From CBFGRV01 sp965651265 (GTDB lineage: Bacteria; Bacteroidota; Rhodothermia; Rhodothermales; VXPQ01): 24,394 bases of DNA. A program made the translations under genes and the position numbers. The number at the start of each line of letters is the position of its first letter. Positions within the stretch are counted from its first letter, which is position 1. Location of the stretch: the NCBI GenBank assembly GCA_965651265.1, contig CBFGRV010000045.1:1-24394 (forward strand). The letters are read 5' to 3'. Of this stretch, positions 9,064-15,726 are shown piece by piece. The notes below the pieces were generated by a model. It saw only the letters and a list, made by a program, of their open reading frames with translations, did no database searches and was not told the origin of the DNA.

Positions 9064-9457
9064 TTACAGGCCACCACGGCCACCGACAGAAACTGCACCT
9101 CCTACGACGAACCCCAGCACGACGCCGAGCAAGCCGGCTACATTGCTCCCCAGGATGTTGAGCACCCCCAGCGCGATCTTTCCCTCGCGAAGCAAAACAA
9201 AGGTCTCCGAAGGCCGAGAAGGTCGTAAAGGCTCCCAGCACGCCCGTCGTGATGAACAGTGCAGCTCTTGGCGAATAGGGGACCCGCTCGGAAACACCCA
9301 CTGCAACGCCGATGAGGAAACAGCCGATTACGTTTGCCGCCAGCGTTCCCCAGGGAAAGCCGACTCCGAACAGGAAGAATGTGGCATTTGAGACGAAATA
9401 GCGGAGCAGCGCTCCAACCGATCCGCCGACGGCGGCAAGGATTAACTTCTCAATCAT
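9064..9457 (-). pseudogene. crcB: Fluoride channel CrcB (Fluc), frame disrupted
   Basis: Small membrane protein that exports fluoride as a dual-topology dimer. From ATG at 9457 it reads MIEKLILAAVGGSVGALLRY, then FPWGTLAANVIGCFLIG and TTGVLGAFTTFSAFG, which are textbook CrcB. It then runs into nonsense (DLCFASRGK) ending at 9056. The expected continuation, SETFVLLREGKIALGVLNI followed by a last hydrophobic helix, is present in another frame ending with TAA at 9064. Family alignment (FTTFSTFSYET) suggests loss of 2 nt near 9215-9225, where TTCTCGGAG would become TTCGGAG. Restored, the protein is about 132 aa. A well-preserved fluoride riboswitch upstream confirms the identity. Recent inactivation and a base-calling or assembly error are both possible. 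Confidence 0.88.
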
Positions 9458-9490
9458 CTTTCGAGCGCATACGTCTCCTACGTTCTGCGT

Positions 9491-9544
9491 ATTGATAGGA
9501 GTCATCAGCCCGAAAGGGCGGTTTGAGGCGAACCCCATCGCCTG
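9491..9544 (-). ncRNA. Fluoride riboswitch (crcB motif)
   Basis: The minus strand has GGCGATGGGGTTCGCC, then AAACCGCCCTTTCGGGC and CTGATGACTCCTATC. This closely follows the known fluoride aptamer. The two-helix and pseudoknot plan is visible: GGGGU pairs with ACUCC, GCCC-UUUC-GGGC forms the second hairpin, and GGCG pairs with CGCC as the pseudoknot. It ends 34 nt before the crcB ATG. CUCCUA of the aptamer can also pair with UAGGAG just downstream, which would be the fluoride-free alternative structure. It is an ON switch by family knowledge. Confidence 0.93.
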
Positions 9545-9639
9545 TGGCTGGCACGTCAGGTGAGCCATACGGTTCCTGCTGGTCGTCGCGAAATCCATCA
9601 GAGATTCGCAGCCGCACCGGCCCTGCTCATCGAACCAGC

Positions 9640-9670
9640 TTGGATTTCATGTCAATGCGCCGTAGGTTGG
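9640..9670 (+). promoter_or_regulatory. Possible promoter of the cobalamin-controlled operon
   Basis: TTGG at 9640-9643, a 19-nt spacer, then TAGGTTGG at 9663-9670. The second box differs at one position from the Bacteroidota TAnnTTTG, and the spacing is right. Transcription would begin near 9677, just before the aptamer. Confidence 0.4.
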
Positions 9671-9690
9671 CCTCAGTTCTTTAGCATACG

Positions 9691-9930
9691 CTTGCTGGTT
9701 CCACACTCCGATTCGTCGGAGGGATTAATAGGGAATCCGGTGCGCGAGGGCTGGCGGCGCAACCTCTCACGAGGGCCGCGGTCACTCGCAATTCCGGGGC
9801 TGTACCCGCAACTGTAAGCTGCCGCCGAACGATCGGCGACGACGCGCCGCGCCACTGCTCCACGAGAGCGGGAAGGCAGGCGCCGAGCGGATCGTCCATC
9901 AGGGCAGCAAGCCAGGAGACCTGCCAGTCA
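9691..9930 (+). ncRNA. Cobalamin (B12) riboswitch
   Basis: Conserved segments appear in the proper order: GGTTCC near 9697, GGGAATCCGGTGCG at 9731-9744, the core CCGGGGCTGTACCCGC with AACTGTAAGC (9794-9819), GCCACTG (9851-9857), GGGAAGGCAGGCGCC (9870-9884) and the B12 box AGCCAGGAGACCTGCC (9910-9925). It senses adenosylcobalamin or related corrinoids and normally shuts off the downstream genes when bound. It lies upstream of btuB, followed by a terminator. Together with the fluoride switch it explains most of the gene-free stretch 9458-10053. Confidence 0.96.
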
Positions 9931-10021
9931 GGCGCCGTGCCGATAACCTCCGGGAAATTTGAGGTTCGCGCGAGCATTGCCTATCTGGATGGTGCCTCCC
10001 GGCTCATCCGCGCAGTGACTG

Positions 10022-10053
10022 CCCGGACCTCGCATTGAGGGTCGGGTTTTTTT
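10022..10053 (+). terminator. Riboswitch-controlled terminator abutting btuB
   Basis: CCCGGACCTC (10022-10031) and GAGGGTCGGG (10037-10046) form a 10-bp stem with one A-G mismatch and one G-U pair, a GCATT loop, then seven T (10047-10053). The btuB ATG begins at 10054. A competing hairpin AACCTC/GAGGTT at 9945-9966 lies between aptamer and terminator. Its GAGGTT could also pair with ACCTC of the terminator, which makes it a candidate antiterminator. Confidence 0.88.
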
Positions 10054-11961
10054 ATGCGTTCTCTGCGCATCACCATCCAGCTTGCCTTTCTGATCGGGTC
10101 TGCCATGCGGCCCGGCGTCGCATTCGCGCAGGATGCGGATTCCGTCTACACGATCGGCGAGATCACCGTGACGGCCACGCGCGAGGGCATCTCGACGGCG
10201 GTAGCGCCCCAACGCGTGACGGTGCTCGACGCCGGTGCTGTTCAGAGCTCCGGCGCGCGCGACCTGGGCGAGCTGCTCGCGGCTCGGACGAGTCTCTTCA
10301 TCCGCCAGTACAGTGAAGGGCTCTCGACCGTATCGCTGCGCGGCGCGGGCGCCTCGCAGACGGCCATCCTGATCGATGGGCTGCGGCTGTCGGATCCGCA
10401 GCTCGGGCAGTTCGATCTCTCTCTCCTTCCGTCCTACCTGATCCGGGGCGTGGAGGTCGTGCACGGACCGACGTCGGCTCTGTATGGCGCGGACGGTCTC
10501 TCCGGCGCCATCAACCTGCGCTCGCGGGAGGCAGGTTCCAACCAGCTGTCGCTACTCACCGAGGTCGGAGCGTACGGCGAGCGCGGCATGTCGGGCGGCA
10601 TCACGATCGACGGGCCGATCGTCTCGGGCCGAATCGCCGCCGAGTACACGATGGCAGACGGCGACTTCCCGTACCTGAACGAGAGCCTGTTTCCACCGCG
10701 GGAAGTTCGGCGGCGCAACGCGGACCGCGTGAAGCGCTCTGTGTTCGGGACCCTCGCCGTGGATGCGGAGGCCCACCGCGCGTCGCTTTCCCTGCTGTAT
10801 GCCGGAGCCAACCGTGGTCTGCCCGGGACGGCGGGGAGCCCATCGCCGGGGGAGCGCCAGTGGGATGATCACTTCCGCATCTGGCTGAAGGATGACGTGC
10901 GACTGGAGGCCGGGAGGCTCTCGCTCGCGGCATACCTCCATCGGAGCGAGATCCGCTACGTCAATCCGCAGCTCGAGCTGGATGACATCGGCATGGCCGT
11001 AAGCGTCGGAGCCGAGGCCGTGCGGAGCCGCCCGCTGGGCCCCCACATTGCAGCGACGTACGGCGTCAACGGCGGGTACGCGACAGCCCGGCATCCGTCC
11101 CTCCCCGTGCCGCCCCGCGAGATCCACGGCGCAGCCTTCGGGAGCGCCTCCGTGCAGATCGCCAGGCTGCGCCTCTATCCGGCCGTGCGTGCGGACCTGT
11201 ATCGGACGATCTCCACCGGCAATGGAACCGGCTCCCGCGCTGCCGTCAGCCCGCGGTTCGGCATCAATCTGCCGTTGACCCGGCAGCTTCACGTGAAGTC
11301 GCACGCGGGCACCGCCTTCCGGATGCCCACCTTCAACGACCGCTACTGGCAGCCCGGCGGAAAACTCGACCTGCGGCCAGAGCGATCGCGGTCCATCGAT
11401 GCGGGCGTGTATTTCGACGGCGCCTACCTGACGGCGGAGGCCACGGTGTTCCGGTCCCGCACGACGGACCAGATCGTCTGGCAGCCGGGAGGCGGGGGCA
11501 TCTGGAGCCCCGACAATCTGCTCGAGGTGGTCTCAACGGGCCTCGAGGCATCGGCGCGCTGGAGACCGCTCACCCACGTCACCGTTGGCGGCTTATACGG
11601 CTACACGCGAAGCGTCGACCGCTCGGAGACCGGCTCACCCACGTACGGCCGGCAGGTCCGGTACGTGCCTATCCACCAACTGAAAGCCTTTGCCGATGCT
11701 ACCGCCGGTCCTCTGCACGCCTCCATCCACACGCGCTACATCGGGAAGCGATACGTCACGAGCGACGAATCAGAGTCTCTTGCACCCGTCTTCACGATGG
11801 ACGGCCAGCTCGGCCTGGAGCGCACGTTCGGTGCCCTTCGAGCGCGCCTGTCGCTGCTCGTCGAGAATGTGCTCGACGCCCGATATGCGCTTATCCAGAA
11901 CTATCCGATGCCGCCGCGGCACGCCCGCATTCGGCTTCTCATCGAATCATCCTCCGAATAG
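10054..11961 (+). CDS. btuB: TonB-dependent outer-membrane cobalamin receptor BtuB
   Basis: Outer-membrane barrel that imports vitamin B12 using TonB energy. The 635-aa length suits BtuB. A signal peptide is cleaved about after residue 25 (VAFA before QDADS). A TonB-box-like TIGEITVTATR is at about 33-43. The plug runs to about 155 (VSLRGAGASQTAILIDG, VEVVHGPTSALYGADGLSGAINL). The barrel then includes FRMPTFNDRYWQPGG and LRPERS, typical of BtuB-like receptors. The start at 10054 is fixed by the signal peptide although it follows the terminator U-tract directly and has no Shine-Dalgarno. The cobalamin riboswitch upstream and the BtuG-like gene 7 nt downstream make the substrate assignment strong. 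The last residues are LIESSSE, not the usual terminal aromatic. Confidence 0.95.
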   Translation: MRSLRITIQLAFLIGSAMRPGVAFAQDADSVYTIGEITVTATREGISTAVAPQRVTVLDAGAVQSSGARDLGELLAARTSLFIRQYSEGLSTVSLRGAGASQTAILIDGLRLSDPQLGQFDLSLLPSYLIRGVEVVHGPTSALYGADGLSGAINLRSREAGSNQLSLLTEVGAYGERGMSGGITIDGPIVSGRIAAEYTMADGDFPYLNESLFPPREVRRRNADRVKRSVFGTLAVDAEAHRASLSLLYAGANRGLPGTAGSPSPGERQWDDHFRIWLKDDVRLEAGRLSLAAYLHRSEIRYVNPQLELDDIGMAVSVGAEAVRSRPLGPHIAATYGVNGGYATARHPSLPVPPREIHGAAFGSASVQIARLRLYPAVRADLYRTISTGNGTGSRAAVSPRFGINLPLTRQLHVKSHAGTAFRMPTFNDRYWQPGGKLDLRPERSRSIDAGVYFDGAYLTAEATVFRSRTTDQIVWQPGGGGIWSPDNLLEVVSTGLEASARWRPLTHVTVGGLYGYTRSVDRSETGSPTYGRQVRYVPIHQLKAFADATAGPLHASIHTRYIGKRYVTSDESESLAPVFTMDGQLGLERTFGALRARLSLLVENVLDARYALIQNYPMPPRHARIRLLIESSSE

Positions 11962-11968
11962 ATCCACC

Positions 11969-13057
11969 ATGACCTCATCCAGACCAAATTCAACCTTCCG
12001 GTGGCCGTTTACCGCAACGATTGCGGCCCTGCTGCTCGTGCTCTGGACGGGCTGCGATTCCGTCAACGACGAGGAGGGCAAGTCGGCCGGCAGCGTGTTC
12101 ATCGCCAATCAGGGAAATTTCTCGGATGGAAACGGCAGCGTGAGCCGGTACGAACCGGAAACGCAGTCCGCGACGCCGGCGGCGATCACCGGTCTTGGAA
12201 GCATCGTGCAGAGCGCGTCCGTAGTGCAGAATCGGCTCTACGTGATGTCGAACAGCGCGAACCGCATCGACGTGTTCGACGCGTTGACGCTCGAGCAAAT
12301 CGCGCAGATCGACTCCGTCGTGAGCCCGCGCTACCTCGTCGCCGGCGGCAATATCGCATACGTGACGGGACTCTTTGGGGGATTCGATCAGTTCGATGGA
12401 GGCCTCGTGACCGTGATCGATCTGGCCGCCAACGCAAAGCTGGGCGAGATCCAGGTGGGCGACAATCCGGAGGGGATGGCGCTCGTAGGCCAGCGGCTCT
12501 TCGTCGCCAACCACGGCTTTGGGGCCGGCCGGACGGTGAGCGTCATCGACACGGAGACGCGCGCCGTCGTCCAGACGATCGACGCAGATTGCGACGGGCC
12601 ACGCTTTCTCGCGGCGGACGCAGAGGCGGAGGTGGTCGTTTTTTGTACGGGGTCGTCGCCATTCGAGGGGGATCCCACGCCGGGTGCCGTCCGGGTTATC
12701 GACGCGTCGACCGGCGACATCCTGAAGCGCGTCGCCGTGGATGGCCAGATCGCAACGGCCGGCTTCGGGCAGGATGTCGCGTATGATGCGGAAGCCGAGC
12801 GTGCCTATGCCGTGCGCGACGAACGCGTCATACTCGTATTCGACACGGCGTCCAATGAGCTCGTCGGCACAATCGGACCTCTCGAGGATGCGCCCATCAG
12901 CGCGATTGCGGTCGACCAGACCTCCGGACGGATCTACCTCGGCCGGTTCAACGGGTTTACCGCGGCCGGGGAGGTCTCCATCCACCTCGATGATGGAGTG
13001 GAGGTCGATCGCTTCGCCGCCGGCATCGTGCCGACATACATCGACTTCGGGAGGTAG
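11969..13057 (+). CDS. BtuG-like surface lipoprotein, YncE/DUF5074-type beta-propeller
   Basis: 362-aa lipoprotein with a hydrophobic signal and lipobox LWTGC (Cys29), then an acidic CDSVNDEE stretch like the export signals of surface lipoproteins in Bacteroidota. The body shows propeller blades: FIANQGNFSDGNGSVSRYEP, RLYVMSNSANRIDVFD, LFVANHGFGAGRTVSVIDT, GAVRVIDASTG, GRIYLGRFN. In Bacteroides, BtuG is a surface propeller that binds B12 tightly and caps BtuB. Adjacency to btuB (7-nt gap) and shared riboswitch control make this the likely role here. ATG at 11969 was chosen because the signal peptide begins there; the same frame upstream is antiparallel-free btuB shadow. Homology to BtuG is inferred from fold and context. 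Confidence 0.82.
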   Translation: MTSSRPNSTFRWPFTATIAALLLVLWTGCDSVNDEEGKSAGSVFIANQGNFSDGNGSVSRYEPETQSATPAAITGLGSIVQSASVVQNRLYVMSNSANRIDVFDALTLEQIAQIDSVVSPRYLVAGGNIAYVTGLFGGFDQFDGGLVTVIDLAANAKLGEIQVGDNPEGMALVGQRLFVANHGFGAGRTVSVIDTETRAVVQTIDADCDGPRFLAADAEAEVVVFCTGSSPFEGDPTPGAVRVIDASTGDILKRVAVDGQIATAGFGQDVAYDAEAERAYAVRDERVILVFDTASNELVGTIGPLEDAPISAIAVDQTSGRIYLGRFNGFTAAGEVSIHLDDGVEVDRFAAGIVPTYIDFGR

Positions 13058-13125
13058 GATAGGCCGCGCGCAGATCCAGGTCCTGCGCCACCGAACCGCA
13101 GGCGCCTGCTCGGGTTGGATGTCCC

Positions 13126-13839
13126 ATGGCCGGCGTGCTCTACATCTTCCCGCATCCCGACGACGAATCGTTCGGCCCCGCGCCCGTCATTGCCCGGCAG
13201 AGACGGGCCGGCCACGAGGTTCATCTCCTCACGCTGACCCGCGGGGAGGCCACAAGCCAGCGCGAGAAATTCGGCTACTCGAAGGAGCAGATGGCCGGGG
13301 TGCGTTTCCGGGAGATGCAAGAGGTCGCTCGCGTCCTCGATCTGACCTCGATGGAGGTGCTCGAGCTACCCGATGGCGAATTGGACCGCATGGATCCGCT
13401 CAAGCTGGAAGCCATCGTGCGGCGGAAAATCGAGGAGGTCGAACCCGTGGTCGTCGTGACGTACTACACGCACGGGATCAGTGGGCACCTGGATCACCTG
13501 GTGACCCACGCCGTCGTGAAGCGCGTGTTCTGCGCGATCCGCGCCGAGGGCTCGCCGTTTCCGAAGCGCCTGGCGCTCTTCACGCTCGATGCGGAGCCGA
13601 AGGGGCGCCCGGCCCACCTTCGCGGGACGCCGCGGGAGCAGATCGACTGCATCGTGCCCGTAAACGAGAACGATCTCGAGCTCGGCCGGCGTGCCCTGGC
13701 CGCCTACGAAACCTACCGCGACATCGTGGAGCAGCATCGTCCGATGGACACCGTGGCCGATGGGGTGTGCTTCGTATTTTTCCGGGAACCGAAATCGCCG
13801 CCGGTGGACGACCTCTTCTCCGGCCTCGAGGGCCGATAA
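13126..13839 (+). CDS. PIG-L/LmbE family deacetylase
   Basis: Zinc-dependent amidohydrolase family that removes N-acetyl groups from GlcNAc-linked substrates (phosphatidylinositol glycan, mycothiol and bacillithiol precursors). The N-terminal metal motif HPDDE is at 10-14 (His10, Asp13), with the third ligand in GHLDH (His124). The length of 237 aa is normal and no signal peptide is seen, so it is cytosolic. The substrate is unknown. It follows the btuG-like gene by 68 nt, a gap holding a 10-bp palindrome CAGGCGCCTG (13099-13108) and a CCTGCG/CGCAGG hairpin (13082-13102) but no U-tract. It may therefore be the third gene of the B12-controlled transcript or have its own promoter. Confidence 0.9.
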   Translation: MAGVLYIFPHPDDESFGPAPVIARQRRAGHEVHLLTLTRGEATSQREKFGYSKEQMAGVRFREMQEVARVLDLTSMEVLELPDGELDRMDPLKLEAIVRRKIEEVEPVVVVTYYTHGISGHLDHLVTHAVVKRVFCAIRAEGSPFPKRLALFTLDAEPKGRPAHLRGTPREQIDCIVPVNENDLELGRRALAAYETYRDIVEQHRPMDTVADGVCFVFFREPKSPPVDDLFSGLEGR

Positions 13840-13943
13840 ACATTTCGTTTCTACTGCGGGCCGACGAGGGAACGGCGCCCCTGTCCAGACGTGTTTTTCG
13901 TTTAAACAACTGACAAAGTCACGGCGGATATCGATCTTCCTGC

Positions 13944-14402
13944 ATGAAGTTATCGAAACTCATCAAGCAGGAGACGTTCGGCTCGGTTGCCCAGGAGGCA
14001 ATCCTGAACGTGATGGTGACGAATTCGTGGCTCGTGAACGAGCTCTCGGCCGCGATGAGTGTGTACGACATCACGCTCGTTCAGTACAATGTCCTGCGGA
14101 TCCTCCGAGGCGCACATCCCGAAACACTCACGTGCAGTCAGATCGGGGAGCGGATGCTTGATCGCACCCCTGACGTGACCCGCATGCTGGACCGCCTGGA
14201 GCGCGCGGGCCTCATCGAACGCGCCCGCTCGGAGCACGACAGGCGCGTCGTTCAGGTCGGAATATCGAACCGCGGCATGGACCTGCTCGCCCGCATGGAC
14301 GAGCCCATCAAGGCCGCCGAACAACGCCTGGCGCGGCACCTTTCCGCCGACGATCAGCGACGCCTGTGCGGGCTGCTGGAGAAGCTCCGACTGGATCAAT
14401 AA
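13944..14402 (+). CDS. MarR-family transcriptional regulator
   Basis: 152-aa winged-helix repressor of the MarR type. The DNA-binding part is about residues 45-105: YDITLVQYNVLRILRG, then LTCSQIGERMLDRTPDVTRMLDRLERAGLIER and the wing ARSEHDRRVVQVGIS. Helices at both ends serve dimerisation. Its stop is 5 nt before the yhhQ-type gene, so the two are coupled, and it probably controls that transporter and itself. The 104-bp upstream gap contains the 8-bp palindrome GTTTAAAC (13900-13907), the only candidate operator seen. The ligand is unknown. Confidence 0.95.
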   Translation: MKLSKLIKQETFGSVAQEAILNVMVTNSWLVNELSAAMSVYDITLVQYNVLRILRGAHPETLTCSQIGERMLDRTPDVTRMLDRLERAGLIERARSEHDRRVVQVGISNRGMDLLARMDEPIKAAEQRLARHLSADDQRRLCGLLEKLRLDQ

Positions 14403-14407
14403 CACGG

Positions 14408-15178
14408 ATGCTGCGCAAGGCATACGTCCTCTCCCGGCCGCAGAAGCTATTCGTCGTTTGCGCATCCATCTTCGTGGCAGCGCTCGTCATCGCCGAGGCC
14501 ACGGCCAGCAAGTTCTTTACGGCCTGGGACCTGCCGTTCACGCTGTCGATCTTCGGCGTGGAATTCGATTCGGTGATCATGACGGCCGGCGTGATCGCCT
14601 TCCCGATCACATTCATCGTTACCGACCTGCTCAACGAGTATTACGGCAAGGCCGGCATCCGCTTCGTGACGTACGTCGGGATGGGGATGATCGCGTTCGA
14701 ATTCATCATCCTGCAGATCGCGATGGCCGTTCCGACGGCATCGATCTCGCCGGTGCCATCGTCGGCGTTCAACACGGTCTTCGGCGCATCGGGCCGTGTC
14801 ATCATTGGCAGCCTCACGGCATACCTCATCGGCCAGCTCGTCGATATCTCGCTCTTCCACTGGCTGCGCAACCTCACCGAAGGTCGCATGTTGTGGCTGC
14901 GAGCAACGGGCTCGACGTTCGGATCACAGTTCATCGACACGTTCCTGGTCCTGTTCGTCGCTTTCGCCGGCCAGCTACGCATCCAGGAGATCCTCGGCAT
15001 CACCATCTTCAATTATGCGTACAAATTCATCATCGCCATCGTCATCACCCCCGTCATCTATCTCTTCCACTGGGTGATGGACCGCTACCTCGGTTCGGAG
15101 ACGGCACGCGAGTTGATCGAGCAGGCAGAGCAGAACATTGCGGTCGAGCACGCAAGGGTCCGCCTCCCCGAATCGTGA
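14408..15178 (+). CDS. yhhQ: Queuosine precursor transporter, YhhQ/DUF165 family
   Basis: Inner-membrane protein of the VUT family; E. coli YhhQ imports 7-cyano-7-deazaguanine (preQ0) for queuosine in tRNA. It is 256 aa with about six hydrophobic segments, beginning KLFVVCASIFVAALVIAEAT. Family-like blocks are IAFPITFIVTDLLNEYYGK near 70-90, RVIIGSLTAYLIGQLVDI, GSTFGSQFIDTFLV and YKFIIAIVITPVIY. ATG at 14408 was preferred to the in-frame 14366 because the latter lies inside marR. It is coupled to marR (5-nt gap). The stop codon TGA lies in the loop of a strong hairpin. Specificity for preQ0 rather than preQ1 or queuine is by family only. Confidence 0.92.
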   Translation: MLRKAYVLSRPQKLFVVCASIFVAALVIAEATASKFFTAWDLPFTLSIFGVEFDSVIMTAGVIAFPITFIVTDLLNEYYGKAGIRFVTYVGMGMIAFEFIILQIAMAVPTASISPVPSSAFNTVFGASGRVIIGSLTAYLIGQLVDISLFHWLRNLTEGRMLWLRATGSTFGSQFIDTFLVLFVAFAGQLRIQEILGITIFNYAYKFIIAIVITPVIYLFHWVMDRYLGSETARELIEQAEQNIAVEHARVRLPES

Positions 15179-15188
15179 TGCGGGGAGG
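15163..15188 (+). terminator. Hairpin at the yhhQ stop, probable terminator
   Basis: CCTCCCCG (15163-15170) and CGGGGAGG (15181-15188) make a perfect 8-bp stem. The 10-nt loop contains the yhhQ TGA. The tail TTATGTTTCG is T-rich but not a pure run, so termination may be incomplete. Confidence 0.55.
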
Positions 15189-15262
15189 TTATGTTTCGGG
15201 CCCGATGTGTGTCTAGAGTAGTAGGGGAATAGTCCGCCGAACGCGTTTCAGGAGGGTGCTGT

Positions 15263-15613
15263 ATGGGCGTGACGTACGTAGAAGGCACGGTTTTCGGGCC
15301 GGGTGGATCGAAGGTGGTCGCGTTTCTCGTAGACAGCGGGGCGACCTACACGGTGTTGCCGACGGAGATCTGGAACGGGATCAGGCTGCGCGCGACGCGA
15401 TCTGCCCGCTTCACCCTACCGGATGGAACCGCGATCAAGAGGCAGGTTTCGGAGGCGCGGATAGCGCTCGCCGAAGGGGTCGCCTTCAGTCCAGTGGTGA
15501 TGGGCGAGCCCGGGGATGAGGCACTGCTCGGCATCGTCACGCTCGAGAACCTGGGGCTCGTCTTGAATCCGTTTACCCGGCGCCTGCAGCCGATGCGCAT
15601 GGTCCTGGCTTGA
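15263..15613 (+). CDS. Retropepsin-like aspartic protease (clan AA)
   Basis: 116-aa protein with a single retropepsin-type active-site motif, FLVDSGATYTVLP (Asp24), and the later hydrophobic ALLGIVTLENLGL that usually follows in the small bacterial and archaeal aspartyl-protease family. Such one-domain enzymes act as dimers. No signal peptide or membrane segment is visible. It has the strongest ribosome site of the plus-strand genes, AGGAGG at 15250-15255, 7 nt before ATG. It stands alone after the yhhQ hairpin, and its last bases overlap the decayed DUF2905 remnant on the other strand. The target protein is unknown. Confidence 0.82.
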   Translation: MGVTYVEGTVFGPGGSKVVAFLVDSGATYTVLPTEIWNGIRLRATRSARFTLPDGTAIKRQVSEARIALAEGVAFSPVVMGEPGDEALLGIVTLENLGLVLNPFTRRLQPMRMVLA

Positions 15614-15717
15614 TGGGAGGCCCCCGAAGGGAAGCCCTGTCTTGCCCGGCAGCAGGAGGCCCCACCCATGACGATCAGGATGATCCCGAAGATGAGGAGC
15701 AAGCGGCCGATGTCCAC
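15607..15717 (-). pseudogene. Remnant of a DUF2905 small membrane protein
   Basis: From GTG at 15717 (9 nt after the ilvE stop) the minus strand reads MDIGRLLLIFGIILIVMG. One frame over it continues WGLLLPGKTGLPFGGLPSS. Joined, these match the start of the roughly 70-aa DUF2905 family (hydrophobic helix, GLLLL, LPFGRLPGD). The break is a single missing base near ATGGG/TGGGG at about 15664. The second half of the family is absent, and the sequence instead runs into the end of the aspartic protease gene. Read as a gene that once followed ilvE and has decayed. The match is from memory of the family. Confidence 0.6.
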
Positions 15718-15726
15718 ATACGGGAT

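Noticed and set aside
11690..11968. Upstream extension of the BtuG-like gene into btuB
   Set aside because: The lipoprotein signal begins at 11969; the extension is an alternate frame of the btuB barrel.
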